Assembly: GCA_023381515.1 (NCBI GenBank)
Contig: JAMCQI010000100.1
Location: forward strand, 84,282 to 148,281
Length of the DNA: 64,000 nt
Direction of reading: 5' to 3'
From: Chloroflexota bacterium
Lineage (GTDB): Bacteria > Chloroflexota > Anaerolineae > UBA4142
Part shown: positions 51,164-60,432 of the stretch, in pieces
Layout: every line of letters begins with the position of its first letter
How positions within the stretch are numbered: position 1 is the first letter of the stretch
Notes under the pieces: generated by a model
The model's database searches: none
The model's input: the letters and a program-made list of their open reading frames with translations, nothing else
Told to the model about the DNA's origin: nothing
Translations under genes and position numbers: made by a program

Positions 51164-52261
51164 ATGCTGAGACGGATCTGGGCGATCACGCAAAAGGAAT
51201 TTATCCAATTGCTGCGGGAACGCGTCTTTGTAATCTTGCTCGTGTTCGGAACGCTGGCGGAAATCATTCTATTTGCCGTAGCTATCCATACCGATTTTCG
51301 ACACCTCCCGATGGTGGTGGCTGATCAAAGTCTCAGTCCGGAAAGCCAAGATTATCTGAACGCGCTCGTCGCCTCGGGCTACTTTGACATCGTCAGCACG
51401 GTCTCGGGTCAGCAAGGCATAGTCAAGGCGATTGACAGCGGGCAAGCCAACCTGGGGATACTCATCCCTCCGGATTTCGCTTCGCAGGTCAAGCTTCATA
51501 AAGCAACTGTCTTGATGCTGGTGGACGGCTCCAGTGCATACATTGCAAGCTCGGCGTATGGAACTGCCAACGCCATAACCGAAGCGTATAGCATCAACCT
51601 CGTCCGGCAGCAGGTCAGTCCCCTGAACCTGGACGTCCGGGTTCTGTACAACCCGGATATGAGAGACTTGTGGTTCATCATTCCCGGCCTCTTGGCGGCG
51701 ATGGTGCAAGGCGTGGCACTGAACATGACGGCTCTGGTCGTGGTTCGCGAACGCGAGGTCGGCACCATCGAGGCGCTCCTCGTTACCCCCATCCGACCCT
51801 TCGAACTGATGGTGGGCAAGACAATTCCGAATCTCTTGGTGGCTCTCATCATCGTGGCTGAGAATCTCGCTTTTGCCGTCTTCTTCTTGGGTGTTCCCTT
51901 TCAAGGGAATCTGCTGCTGTTCTTCGCGTTGGCGACCCTGTTCTGCTTCTCCGGCCTGGGATTGGGACTGGTGATCTCGGTCGTCGTGCAGAACCAACTG
52001 CAGGCGCAGTTGTTAGGAATGATGGTCAACCTTGCCGGTTTTTTCCTGGCCGGAATGCTCTTTCCGGTGTATGCGCTGCCGCCGGCTCTGCGGCTGCTCA
52101 GTTACCTCTTCCCGGCGAACTATTTTCTCCCGATCACGCGGGACATTATGATCAAAGGGGTTGGGCTGGAAGCCATGGGGGGAGATGTGGCCGGTACCTG
52201 CATCTTGACGGTCTTGATCGTATTTGCCGCCGCGCGTCTGTTTCGACAGAGCTTGGACTGA
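51164..52261 (+). CDS. ABC-2 type permease (first of two)
   Basis: 365 residues: MLRRIWAITQKEFIQLLRER start, one TM, a large extracytoplasmic domain (about 45-170), then five TM helices with the ABC-2 signature VVREREVGTIEALLVTPIRP. YhhJ/DrrB-like exporters of drugs or lipids share this layout. ATG at 51164 with GAGG 6 bases upstream; the TTG at 51152 is rejected. It pairs with the next permease. Confidence 0.93.
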   Translation: MLRRIWAITQKEFIQLLRERVFVILLVFGTLAEIILFAVAIHTDFRHLPMVVADQSLSPESQDYLNALVASGYFDIVSTVSGQQGIVKAIDSGQANLGILIPPDFASQVKLHKATVLMLVDGSSAYIASSAYGTANAITEAYSINLVRQQVSPLNLDVRVLYNPDMRDLWFIIPGLLAAMVQGVALNMTALVVVREREVGTIEALLVTPIRPFELMVGKTIPNLLVALIIVAENLAFAVFFLGVPFQGNLLLFFALATLFCFSGLGLGLVISVVVQNQLQAQLLGMMVNLAGFFLAGMLFPVYALPPALRLLSYLFPANYFLPITRDIMIKGVGLEAMGGDVAGTCILTVLIVFAAARLFRQSLD

Positions 52262-52274
52262 ACGGAGAATTGCG

Positions 52275-53423
52275 GTGAAAGAGAGCTTGAAACGGCTTGG
52301 CGCTTTGATTCGTAAGGAAACCACACAATTGCTGCGCGATCGCCGGGGGCTGTTCCTGATCCTCGGTTTACCGCTCTTCCAACTGTTCTTGTACGCCTAC
52401 GCGGCGAACACCTCGGTCTATCACATCCCGCTTGCGGTCGCCGACCAGAGCGGCGACCGCAAGAGCCGCGAGTTTGTTCAAGCCTTGGTCAATTCACAGT
52501 ATTTTGACGTGACCATGCACTTAAGGAGCGCCGCTGAGGTGATTGATGCGATTGGCAAAGGAGAGGTTCGAGCAGGGCTCGTGATTCCGCCCGAGTTTGC
52601 CACCACAACCGACCGCGGCACCGCCAGCGCGCTGATGCTGCTGGACGGATCCGATAGCTCGAGCGCGAGCGCGGGAGCAAGTGCCGCCGCACTCGTCGCT
52701 CAAAGCTACGCTGTCCAGTTGACGTCCGAACGAAACGTCCGAAAGGGCATGGCGATCACGCCTTCCAGTGCCGTGGAGCCACCGATTACGGCCGCCACAC
52801 GGGTGCTGTACAATCCCGATTTGATCGACATCTGGTTCCTCTTGCCCGGGCTGGTCGGCGTGCTGCTGCAGACACTGGCCGTCCAGCAGGCCGCGCTCGT
52901 CGTCGTTCGAGAGCGCGAGCTGGGGACGATTGAGCAAATTCTCATGACGCCGACGCGCCCACTCGAGTTGGTCTTGGCAAAGATGATTCCGTTGTTGATT
53001 CTGTCCTTGCTTGCGATGGGCGTTACCGTGGGCCTCGGGGTTTTCTGGTTCGGCGTGCCTTTTCAGGGCAATCTGTTCCTTTACTTTTGGCTCGGCTTGC
53101 TGTTTATCGCATCAAGCCTCGGGCTGGGGCTGCTCATCTCGAATCGGGCGCATACCCAGCGGGAAGCTGTCCAAAGCGCACTGGCCACCATGCTCTTTGG
53201 GATGCTTCTCAGCGGCTGGATCTATCCCCAGTCGGCCATGCCGGCTATTCCCCGGCTCATCGGAGACCTGGTGCCGATCACGTACTTTTTGCGCATCTCG
53301 CGTGGCATTTTCACGAAAGGGGTCGGATTGCAATTTGTGTGGAGCGACGCGCTGGTGTTGGTTTTCTACACCCTCGTCGTCACATTGATCGCCGCCAAGA
53401 ACTTTAGGAAGCGATTGGACTAG
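52275..53423 (+). CDS. ABC-2 type permease (second of two)
   Basis: 382 residues, same architecture as its neighbour and about equally long: LGALIRKETTQLLRDRRGLF, one TM, external domain, then VVRERELGTIEQILMTPTRP and four further helices. Start GTG at 52275 with ACGGAGAA upstream. The two permeases presumably form a heterodimer served by the two ATPases at 53895 and 54962. Confidence 0.93.
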   Translation: MKESLKRLGALIRKETTQLLRDRRGLFLILGLPLFQLFLYAYAANTSVYHIPLAVADQSGDRKSREFVQALVNSQYFDVTMHLRSAAEVIDAIGKGEVRAGLVIPPEFATTTDRGTASALMLLDGSDSSSASAGASAAALVAQSYAVQLTSERNVRKGMAITPSSAVEPPITAATRVLYNPDLIDIWFLLPGLVGVLLQTLAVQQAALVVVRERELGTIEQILMTPTRPLELVLAKMIPLLILSLLAMGVTVGLGVFWFGVPFQGNLFLYFWLGLLFIASSLGLGLLISNRAHTQREAVQSALATMLFGMLLSGWIYPQSAMPAIPRLIGDLVPITYFLRISRGIFTKGVGLQFVWSDALVLVFYTLVVTLIAAKNFRKRLD

Positions 53424-53457
53424 CCGATCTTCGCCGGTTCAGTCACTGGAGAGGCTG

Positions 53458-53898
53458 ATGCTGACTGAGGAGAATGCCGTGCTCATCAAGGAATATTTGA
53501 ACGTTGCGGTCAATGCGCCCGAGAATCTCGAGCGATTTGCCAAGCTGCTGAACGACGATTGCACCTGGACGATCGTGCCGCCCGGTATCACTCTTGTCGG
53601 CGCGCAACAGGTCAGGTCGTTTGTCAGGATGGCCATGGGCTCGAGAACTCATGATGCCGAGTCCAAAATCGAGATTCGCAACTGGTTTGCCGACGGCGAC
53701 AATTTTTGCGTCGAGTATTTCCACGGCGCCATGGTCACGCGATTCCACATTAGGGTGACAGAGAATGTTTGCCTCGTCTGCCACATGCGAGAAGGCAAGT
53801 TCGATCGCGTGCACGAGTATGTGGATACGAGCCGGAGCGTCCTGATCGGCCTGGGCTTGAAACTTTTCCCACTGATATTTAGGGTGAGGCGTGCGTGA
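53458..53898 (+). CDS. SnoaL/NTF2-like protein inside the exporter operon
   Basis: 146 residues with an NTF2-like cone fold pattern: an N-terminal helix (LIKEYLNVAVNAPENLERFA), TWTIVPPG, and a closing strand (VCLVCHMREGKFDRVHEYVD). SnoaL-like proteins include polyketide cyclases and small-molecule binders; the exact role is unknown. Its stop overlaps the next ATPase start by 4 bases, so it belongs to the operon. It might modify or bind the exported compound. Confidence 0.78.
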   Translation: MLTEENAVLIKEYLNVAVNAPENLERFAKLLNDDCTWTIVPPGITLVGAQQVRSFVRMAMGSRTHDAESKIEIRNWFADGDNFCVEYFHGAMVTRFHIRVTENVCLVCHMREGKFDRVHEYVDTSRSVLIGLGLKLFPLIFRVRRA

Positions 53899-54878
53899 GC
53901 GAATCTGCAATTTCGGCGAACGAGTTGACGAAGACTTTCAAAACTCCCAAGGGAGTGATCACAGCGGTGGACCACCTGTCGCTCCAGGTGGCTCCGGGCG
54001 ACACTTTTGGACTCATCGGGCCGGATGGAGCGGGAAAAACCACGACGGTCCGCGTCATCCTTGGATTGCTCACGCGGACAGGCGGCGAAAGCAGTATTTT
54101 GGGTTTCGATTCCATGCAAGATACGTATGAGATTCGAGAGCGTGTGGGCTATATTGCCCAACAGAACGTTTTGCCCGCCGACCTGACCGTGATGGAGAAT
54201 ATGCGTTTCTTCGCGGACGTCCACGGGGTGAGTGCGAAAGATCAGGCGAGGCGGATCCCAGAACTAATAACCTTCGCCGGGCTGGACGAATTCAGGAACC
54301 GGCTTGCAGGCAAGCTCTCAGGCGGGATGAAAAAGAAACTGGCGCTCGCTTGCAGCTTGATCCATCAGCCGCACGTGGTCATGCTCGACGAACCAACGCT
54401 CGGCGTCGACCCGGTCAGCCGGCGTGAATTTTGGAACCTGCTGGGCGACCTGCGCTCAGAAGAAGGGTTGACGATCTTTGTTAACACGCCGTACATGGAC
54501 GAAGCCGAACGCTGCACACAGATCGGTTTGATCTACGCGGGTCGGCTGATCGCCACCGGCACTCCGGCCCAGATCAAGCAGATGATCCCGGGTCAAGTGA
54601 TCGAATTCACTCCATCGGATGTTACTCAAGCCCAACGTGCTCTGAGTCGAATGGAAGGGGTGCTGGAAGTGCAGACATACGGCGAAAAGCTGCACGTCTT
54701 TGTCGATAATGCCTTCGTGCGCGGCCCACAGATTGAAGCGGTGCTTGGCCCCAAAGGAATCGAGCAAGGCGGCTTGCGCGAAATAGAGGTTCGCATGGAA
54801 GAGGCGTTCATCAGTCTCGTGAACAAGAGAGCGAAAGATGAAGGGAAAGCGGAAGGGCACGGGAGCGGAGGAGATTGA
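53895..54878 (+). CDS. ABC transporter ATP-binding protein (DrrA/CcmA type, first)
   Basis: 327 residues: Walker A GPDGAGKTT, signature LSGGMKKKLALAC, Walker B VVMLDEPTLGVDP and a C-terminal regulatory domain of about 90 residues. Note that the residue before the family's conserved 'N' is Asp (GPDG instead of GPNG). Start GTG at 53895, overlapping the SnoaL-like gene. It is the first of two adjacent ATPases. Confidence 0.95.
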   Translation: MSESAISANELTKTFKTPKGVITAVDHLSLQVAPGDTFGLIGPDGAGKTTTVRVILGLLTRTGGESSILGFDSMQDTYEIRERVGYIAQQNVLPADLTVMENMRFFADVHGVSAKDQARRIPELITFAGLDEFRNRLAGKLSGGMKKKLALACSLIHQPHVVMLDEPTLGVDPVSRREFWNLLGDLRSEEGLTIFVNTPYMDEAERCTQIGLIYAGRLIATGTPAQIKQMIPGQVIEFTPSDVTQAQRALSRMEGVLEVQTYGEKLHVFVDNAFVRGPQIEAVLGPKGIEQGGLREIEVRMEEAFISLVNKRAKDEGKAEGHGSGGD

Positions 54879-54961
54879 ATCGCAGCATAGCCCACCCGCC
54901 CCGCGTTTCCCAGCGGGGGTTGTGGGCATTGGCTGAAGGAACAGCAGATGGGGGAGAAGCG

Positions 54962-55912
54962 ATGGAAGGTAACGAGCCGATTGTGGTAAAGGACTTGACG
55001 AAAAGGTTTGGCGATTTTATGGCGGTGGATAACGTCAGCTTTAGTGTCCACCGGGGCGAGGTGTTTGGCTGGCTCGGGCCCAATGGAGCCGGCAAGACGA
55101 CGACCATTCGGATGCTGCTCGGTCTGCTCCATCCGACTTCCGGCAGTGCTCATGTGCTGGGATATAACTCGGCAACGCAGACCAAAGCCATGCACGCGGT
55201 TGTGGGATACATGTCACAACAGTTCACTCTGTATAACGACCTGACGGCCGCGGAAAACATTCGCTTTTACGGGATGGTGTATGGTCTGTCCGACCGCGAT
55301 CTGCTCCAACGCCAAGCCGAGATCATCCACATGGCCGGTCTGGACGGCCGCGAAAAGGTTCTGACGAGCAACCTGTCCGGCGGCTGGAAACAACGCCTGG
55401 CACTCGGGTGTGCGATCGTGCATCGGCCTCAAGTGCTCTTTTTGGATGAGCCAACGGCCGGAGTTGACCCGATCAGCCGCCGCGATTTCTGGAGGCTGAT
55501 TTACGACATGGTGAAGCAAGGGGTGACAGTCTTAGTGACCACGCATTATATGGACGAAGCAGAATTGTGCCAGCGAATCGGCTTGATCAGTCAGGGACGC
55601 CTGGTCGCGCTTGACACCCCAGACCGGCTCAAGCAGACCCAGATGCGCGGCCGGGTGCTGGAGATTGCCGTTTCCAATCCGGATGTCGCGATGCGAATCT
55701 TGAAAACCGCACAGCAGAGCGGACAGGTTCCACTCGACGAGGTCGCACTGTACGGCGCTCAGATTCACGCCGTCGTGTCGAGTGCAGACAAGTCCAGAGA
55801 AGCCATTCAAGCTCTGCTCGCTGCGCAAAGAATTCAAGTGCGTTCGATCGATTGGATTGCACCAACTCTTGAGGACGTGTTCATTTCGTCGGTTGGTCCG
55901 CAAACGGCGTGA
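54962..55912 (+). CDS. ABC transporter ATP-binding protein (DrrA/CcmA type, second)
   Basis: 316 residues: Walker A GPNGAGKTT, signature LSGGWKQRLALGC, Walker B VLFLDEPTAGVDP. The frame is open back to a TTG at 54875 overlapping the previous stop, but ATG 54962 has a ribosome-binding site (GGAGAAG) and starts just before the ATPase core. Both ATPases are complete, so a heterodimeric motor is likely. Confidence 0.94.
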   Translation: MEGNEPIVVKDLTKRFGDFMAVDNVSFSVHRGEVFGWLGPNGAGKTTTIRMLLGLLHPTSGSAHVLGYNSATQTKAMHAVVGYMSQQFTLYNDLTAAENIRFYGMVYGLSDRDLLQRQAEIIHMAGLDGREKVLTSNLSGGWKQRLALGCAIVHRPQVLFLDEPTAGVDPISRRDFWRLIYDMVKQGVTVLVTTHYMDEAELCQRIGLISQGRLVALDTPDRLKQTQMRGRVLEIAVSNPDVAMRILKTAQQSGQVPLDEVALYGAQIHAVVSSADKSREAIQALLAAQRIQVRSIDWIAPTLEDVFISSVGPQTA

Positions 55913-55943
55913 CCGGCTCTGCCCAGTGTCGAACGGAGGAACT

Positions 55944-56597
55944 ATGCGCGCAAATATCATGTCGAAGAAGATCGTTTCGGCGATTGCCATCTTGATCGTA
56001 TTGATCATCCTAACAGTGTCGGGTTGGGTCTATACCACACGCTTGTCGGCGGGAAGTGAGTCGACGTTGACTCTGTCGGGCACGATCGAGGCAACGGAGA
56101 TCAACGTGCCTACGATATCCGGCGGACGGGTCAAACAAGTCTACGTGGCAGAGGGAGATCAGATCCACAAGGGCCAGCAGCTTGCTCTCATAACCTCTGC
56201 CGCAAATACATCGGTCAGCGAGAATATCAATTCGCCGATTGACGGGGTGGTTTTGGAACGTCTCGTCGAGCCGGACGAGTTCGCCCCCGCCGGCAGCACA
56301 GTCATGGTCGTTGCCTCGTTGGATACCTTGACCCTCGAGATCTACGTGCCAGAGGACCGCTACGGACAGATTTCTCTAGGACAGACCATTCCAGTGGCCG
56401 TGGATTCATTTCCCGGCGAAACTTTCACCGGAAAGGTCAGTTACATCTCTCAGCAAGCCGAGTTCACTCCTCGCAACGTGCAAACGACGGAGAGCCGTGT
56501 GACGACCGTGTATTCCGTCAAGCTCGCGCTCGCCCCATCCGGAGGTAGGCTCAAGCCCGGAATGCCGGCGGACGCGACTCTATCAACGGGATTGTGA
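55944..56597 (+). CDS. Short HlyD-type adaptor protein
   Basis: 217 residues: TM anchor (about 10-30), lipoyl domain (TIEATEINVPTISGGRVKQV … NSPIDGVVLERLVEPDEFA) and beta-barrel, with almost no coiled-coil hairpin. It is therefore a YbhG/EmrA-like adaptor stripped to its core. Start ATG 55944 with CGGAGG upstream; the longer frame from 55782 overlaps the ATPase and is rejected. It ends the operon. Confidence 0.88.
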   Translation: MRANIMSKKIVSAIAILIVLIILTVSGWVYTTRLSAGSESTLTLSGTIEATEINVPTISGGRVKQVYVAEGDQIHKGQQLALITSAANTSVSENINSPIDGVVLERLVEPDEFAPAGSTVMVVASLDTLTLEIYVPEDRYGQISLGQTIPVAVDSFPGETFTGKVSYISQQAEFTPRNVQTTESRVTTVYSVKLALAPSGGRLKPGMPADATLSTGL

Positions 56598-56661
56598 GTT
56601 GTAATTTCTTCAGAATTGTACTAGAATATACGCGTCTGGCTCTGGACGTTGCGATATGGCT

Positions 56662-56710
56662 TGCGGCGCATTTCGGCTCCGCTCTGACTCGGGGTCGAAG
56701 GTGCGCCGCA
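56662..56710 (+). terminator. Hairpin ending the exporter operon (probable)
   Basis: TGCGGCGCA (56662-56670) pairs exactly with TGCGCCGCA (56702-56710), with further TTCG/CGAA pairing inside, and T-rich sequence follows. It lies 65 bases after the last exporter gene. Confidence 0.5.
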
Positions 56711-56784
56711 TGTGTTTATATGTGATTCTTTCAAGATTGAGAGCAAATCGTCGCCGCTGACAGCTTTTGACAGGACCCGCGGTG

Positions 56785-56790
56785 TATAAT
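56785..56790 (+). promoter_or_regulatory. -10 element of the HMG-CoA reductase gene
   Basis: TATAAT at 56785-56790, 13 bases before the ATG; the transcript would have a leader of about 7 bases and the GGAG at 56791 may lie upstream of its start. No -35 at proper spacing. Confidence 0.5.
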
Positions 56791-56803
56791 GGAGTGACTC
56801 GTT

Positions 56804-58075
56804 ATGGCGGAGCAAGCACTCGTGGACCAATCTTCCCGTTTGGCGGGGTTTTATCGCCAGAAACCGGCCGACCGGCAGGCGTTGCTGAAGGAAAGGTTCG
56901 AGCTTTCTGATGCAGAAATCGCTGCTCTAACGCAAGGTGGCCTCACCCCCAGCCTGGCCGACCGGCTAATCGAGAACGTGGTGGGCGTTTTTGGCATACC
57001 CCTCGCCATTGCTACGAATTTCCAGATCAACGGCCGTGACTATTTGATACCGATGGCGATTGAAGAGCCATCAGTGGTCGCTGGTGCAGGAAACGCAGCA
57101 AAGCTGGTCCGCGAAGCGGGCGGTTTTACGGCCAGCGCAGATGCGCCGATCATGATTGGCCAAGTCCAGGTGGTGGACATAAAAGACGCTTCCTCCGCAA
57201 AAGAAAGGATCCTGGCTGCCCGGGAGGAGATACTGGCCCTCGCCAACTCGACCTCTTCGCTGGTCGAATTCGGCGGTGGAGCGAGGGGCATTGAGGTTCG
57301 GGCCCTGGCAGAGACGCGGGTCGGCCCCATGGTCGTTGTACACTTGCTCATCGACGTGCGTGATTCGATGGGAGCCAATTCTGTGAACACCGCTTGTGAG
57401 ACGGTCGCACCCTTGGTCGAAAAGCTCACCGGAGGCCGGGTCGTTCTGCGCATCCTTTCCAATCTGGCGGACCGGAGAATCGCGAGGGCCAATTGTCGAG
57501 TTTTGTCCGACTCTTTGGGCGCGGAGCTCGTCCGCAATATCGTCGACGCCCAGGCGCTGGCGGAAGTCGATCCGTATCGGGCAGCCACACACAATAAGGG
57601 GATTCTAAATGGCATTGATGCCGTCGTGATGGCGACGGCCAATGACTGGCGCGGGGTCGAAGCAGGCGCGCACGCGTATGCGGCGCGTTCGGGCCGGTAT
57701 ACCACGCTGACACGCTGGGACCGAGGCTCAAATGGCGATTTAACGGGTTCGATTGAACTGCCGATTCCAAGCGGAATCGTCGGCGGAACCACGAATGCTC
57801 ACCCCGTGGCGCAGATTGCGTTAAAGATACTCCATGTGGCTACGGCCCAGGAGTTCGCGGGTGTTCTGGCCGCCGTCGGCTTGGCGCAGAATTTCGCGGC
57901 ACTGCGGGCTTTGGCAAGCGAAGGTATTCAGCGAGGCCACATGGCTCTCCATGCGCGTCAAGTGGCGATTGCCGCCGGAGCGACGGAGGCCGAGATCGAC
58001 CGCATCGCCGAAAAAATGGTGGAAGAAAAGGACGTGCGCATTAATCGAGCGAAGGAATTGCTCGCGGGCCAGTGA
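56804..58075 (+). CDS. mvaA: Hydroxymethylglutaryl-CoA reductase, class II
   Basis: Makes mevalonate from HMG-CoA. 423 residues with class II features: ENVVGVFGIPLAIATNF, IPMAIEEPSVVA and RDSMGANSVNTACE. All four residues equivalent to the Pseudomonas mevalonii catalytic set can be placed: E87 (EEPSVV), K265 (HNKGI), D281 (ATANDWR) and H379 (RGHMALHAR). Some class II enzymes work in the oxidative direction, but here the HMG-CoA synthase and thiolase genes follow immediately, so a biosynthetic role is likely. It opens the mevalonate cluster and uses its own -10. Confidence 0.95.
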   Translation: MAEQALVDQSSRLAGFYRQKPADRQALLKERFELSDAEIAALTQGGLTPSLADRLIENVVGVFGIPLAIATNFQINGRDYLIPMAIEEPSVVAGAGNAAKLVREAGGFTASADAPIMIGQVQVVDIKDASSAKERILAAREEILALANSTSSLVEFGGGARGIEVRALAETRVGPMVVVHLLIDVRDSMGANSVNTACETVAPLVEKLTGGRVVLRILSNLADRRIARANCRVLSDSLGAELVRNIVDAQALAEVDPYRAATHNKGILNGIDAVVMATANDWRGVEAGAHAYAARSGRYTTLTRWDRGSNGDLTGSIELPIPSGIVGGTTNAHPVAQIALKILHVATAQEFAGVLAAVGLAQNFAALRALASEGIQRGHMALHARQVAIAAGATEAEIDRIAEKMVEEKDVRINRAKELLAGQ

Positions 58076-58146
58076 GCCAGAGACAAAGGACAGGACGCGG
58101 CCAGGTGACGGTTTGGCCCCAGATTGCGGTTGAGAGTGTGTGCTGA

Positions 58147-59202
58147 ATGGCAGTGATGAAACCTAAACGCGATGTAGGCATCATAGGATATGGAGCGTAC
58201 GTACCTCGATTCCGGATCCGGGCCGAGGAAATTGCGCGTGTTTGGAGCGGAGCGAACGAGGGACTGCCGATTGAAGAAAAGTCGGTGCCGGGACTGGACG
58301 AAGACACGGTCACGATGAGCATCGAAGCGGCCCGGAATGCTCTCGCCCGGGCCGGGATCAAGCCCACGCAATTGCGCGCCGTGTGGGTGGGGAGCGAATC
58401 CCATCCCTACGCCGTCAAACCTTCGTCCACACTGGTCGCCGAAGCCATCGGAGCGGCGGGCGCTACCCTCGCGGCGGACTATCAATTCGCCTGCAAGGCA
58501 GGGACGGAAGCGCTGCAAGCGGCGATGGCGCTCGTCGGGTCGGAGATGGCGGACTATGCGCTGGCGATTGGCGCCGACACCGCACAAGGACGTCCTTCCG
58601 ATGCCCTGGAATATACGGCGGGGGCGGGCAGTGCGGCCTTCATTCTCGGCCCGGCAGAAGATGCATTGACCCGCATCGAGGGTTCCTTTTCCTATGTAAC
58701 GGATACGCCGGACTTTTTCCGCCGCCCCTATCAGCATTATCCCGAACACGGCCACCGCTTTACCGGCGAGCCCGCCTATTTCGAGCACACGCTGCATGCG
58801 GCGCGCGGGTTGATGGAAGAGATGGGTTATCAGCCGAGCGACTTTGCCTACGCGGTTTTTCACCAACCGAATTTGAAATTCCCGCAGACCGCGGCCAAAC
58901 AACTCGGCTTTACGGCGGAACAAACGGCGCCGGGCCTCCTCAGCGGCAAAATTGGCAATACCTATGCCGCGGCCTCGCTCATCGGCTTGACCAGCGTCCT
59001 CGACGTCGCCAAGGCCGGGGACCGCATTCTGCTCTGCTCCTTTGGAAGCGGCGCAGGGAGCGATGCCTTTTCGCTCATGGTTACGGACAAGATCGTCGAG
59101 CGACGCAACCGCGCGCCCAAGACGGCGTGGTACATCGCCCGCAAGCAGTTGATTGATTACGCGCTGTACGCCCGCTATCGCGGGAAACTGGTCATGAGCT
59201 AG
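58147..59202 (+). CDS. HMG-CoA synthase, archaeal type
   Basis: 351 residues, condenses acetyl-CoA and acetoacetyl-CoA. It resembles archaeal synthases rather than the 380-460-residue bacterial MvaS or eukaryotic forms: [20 protein letters not shown] start, probable catalytic Glu E84 (VGSESHPYA), nucleophile C116 ([11 protein letters not shown]) and H239 (AVFHQPN). Archaeal-type synthases are encoded with thiolase and DUF35 partners and form one complex with them, and the same order is seen here. No strong ribosome-binding site is visible; 71 bases separate it from mvaA. Confidence 0.93.
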   Translation: MAVMKPKRDVGIIGYGAYVPRFRIRAEEIARVWSGANEGLPIEEKSVPGLDEDTVTMSIEAARNALARAGIKPTQLRAVWVGSESHPYAVKPSSTLVAEAIGAAGATLAADYQFACKAGTEALQAAMALVGSEMADYALAIGADTAQGRPSDALEYTAGAGSAAFILGPAEDALTRIEGSFSYVTDTPDFFRRPYQHYPEHGHRFTGEPAYFEHTLHAARGLMEEMGYQPSDFAYAVFHQPNLKFPQTAAKQLGFTAEQTAPGLLSGKIGNTYAAASLIGLTSVLDVAKAGDRILLCSFGSGAGSDAFSLMVTDKIVERRNRAPKTAWYIARKQLIDYALYARYRGKLVMS

Positions 59203-59237
59203 GGCAACAACTGGATTCGCACGTTTTCGCCTTTTGC

Positions 59238-59246
59238 TGGTATAAT
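59238..59246 (+). promoter_or_regulatory. Extended -10 promoter of the thiolase gene
   Basis: TGGTATAAT at 59238-59246 in the 63-base gap before the thiolase gene; a Shine-Dalgarno GAGGAG (59255-59260) follows. It would give a separate transcript for thiolase and DUF35 protein. Confidence 0.6.
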
Positions 59247-59265
59247 CTATCGTTGAGGAGTCAGC

Positions 59266-60420
59266 ATGCGTCAGGTGTCGATTATCGGAACGGGGCAAAC
59301 GAAGGTCAGGGAGCACTGGAAGAAATCCTTGCGAGAATTAGCGGCAGAGGCCATTTTGGCTGCGCTGCGCGATGCGCACGCCGACCAGGTTGAAGCTCTG
59401 TACGTCGGCAATATGTTGAGCGGCGTTCTGGGCGGGCAGGAACAACTCGCCACCCTGGTCGCGGACGCGGTTGGAATGCGCGGTATCGAGGCGCTGAGGG
59501 TGGAAGCGGCGAACGGCGCAGGAGCAGGCGCCCTGCACATGGCCTATCTCGCCATTGCCTCGGGCCTGTACGAGTCTGTCGCCGTGGTCGGGGTCGAGAA
59601 AATGACCGAGGCGTCTAACTGCGCGGCGACGGCCTCTACCTCCATGGCGGGAGATGCCGACTATGAGGCTATGCTCGGCATTTCGCCCGCCGCGCTGGCG
59701 GCCTTGATCATGCGGCGCTACATGTACGAATACGATTTGGTAGCCGAAGACCTGGCTGGCTTTTCCGTCAATGCGCATAAGAACGCAGCGAACAATGAGT
59801 TCGCGATGTATCCGCGGCCGATCACCCACCAAGCCTTTGTGAATGCCAAGATGATCGCAGACCCGATCAATTTGCTCGACTCGGCGCCCCTCGGCGATGG
59901 AGCAGCCGCCCTAATCCTGACGGCTCGCGATAATCTGAACGGCAACCGCGCTACGGCAGTCCACGTCGCGGCCAGCGCCGTCGCGACCGATGCGGTCTCG
60001 GTTGCCGAGCGCCGCGATCCACTGTGGCTGAGCGCCGCGGAGAAGAGCGCACACAAGGCGTATGCTCAGGCGCACGTCAAGCCGGAAGAGATTGACCTGT
60101 TCGAACTGCACGATGCCTACACCATCCTTTCGACCCTGTCCCTGGAAGCCGCCGGCTTTGCCGAACGCGGCCAGGGGGCCTATCTGTCGCGGGATGGAGA
60201 GATTACCCCACAGGGGCGCATTCCTATCAGCACGATGGGAGGGCTCAAGGCGCGGGGACACCCGGTGGGAGCCACCGGCGTGTATCAGGTCGCCGAACTG
60301 GTCGAGCAGCTGCGCGGACAGGCAGGCAAGAACCAAGTCCCCGGAGCACGCGTCGGCATGGCCCAGAGCCTGGGCGGCATTGGCGCGACGGCCGTCACCC
60401 ATATTCTGACGAATAACTAG
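59266..60420 (+). CDS. Acetyl-CoA acetyltransferase-like thiolase (SCP-x/archaeal type) lacking the nucleophilic Cys
   Basis: 384 residues, expected to make acetoacetyl-CoA for the synthase next door. It has the archaeal/SCP-x thiolase body: RQVSIIGTGQTKVREHWKK, VVGVEKMTEA, HDAYTI and MGGLKARGHPVGATGV with the general-base His (H332). In this family the active-site Cys sits in VEAACASGG. Here the codons read VEAANGAGAG, with Asn (AAC, 59512-59514) at residue 83. The C-terminal Cys of classical thiolases is also absent (GMAQSLGGIG), as in other archaeal-type enzymes. Start ATG with GAGGAG upstream. The enzyme may be inactive, act as scaffold, or use another residue. Confidence 0.9.
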   Translation: MRQVSIIGTGQTKVREHWKKSLRELAAEAILAALRDAHADQVEALYVGNMLSGVLGGQEQLATLVADAVGMRGIEALRVEAANGAGAGALHMAYLAIASGLYESVAVVGVEKMTEASNCAATASTSMAGDADYEAMLGISPAALAALIMRRYMYEYDLVAEDLAGFSVNAHKNAANNEFAMYPRPITHQAFVNAKMIADPINLLDSAPLGDGAAALILTARDNLNGNRATAVHVAASAVATDAVSVAERRDPLWLSAAEKSAHKAYAQAHVKPEEIDLFELHDAYTILSTLSLEAAGFAERGQGAYLSRDGEITPQGRIPISTMGGLKARGHPVGATGVYQVAELVEQLRGQAGKNQVPGARVGMAQSLGGIGATAVTHILTNN

Positions 60421-60432
60421 CGAGAACCGGTT

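Noticed and set aside
56768..56790. TTGACA followed by TATAAT upstream of mvaA
   Set aside because: The spacer is 12 bases, too short for a sigma70 promoter; only the -10 was kept.
57958..59316. 452-codon open frame on the minus strand
   Set aside because: Complement of the HMG-CoA synthase gene; no motif or plausible start.
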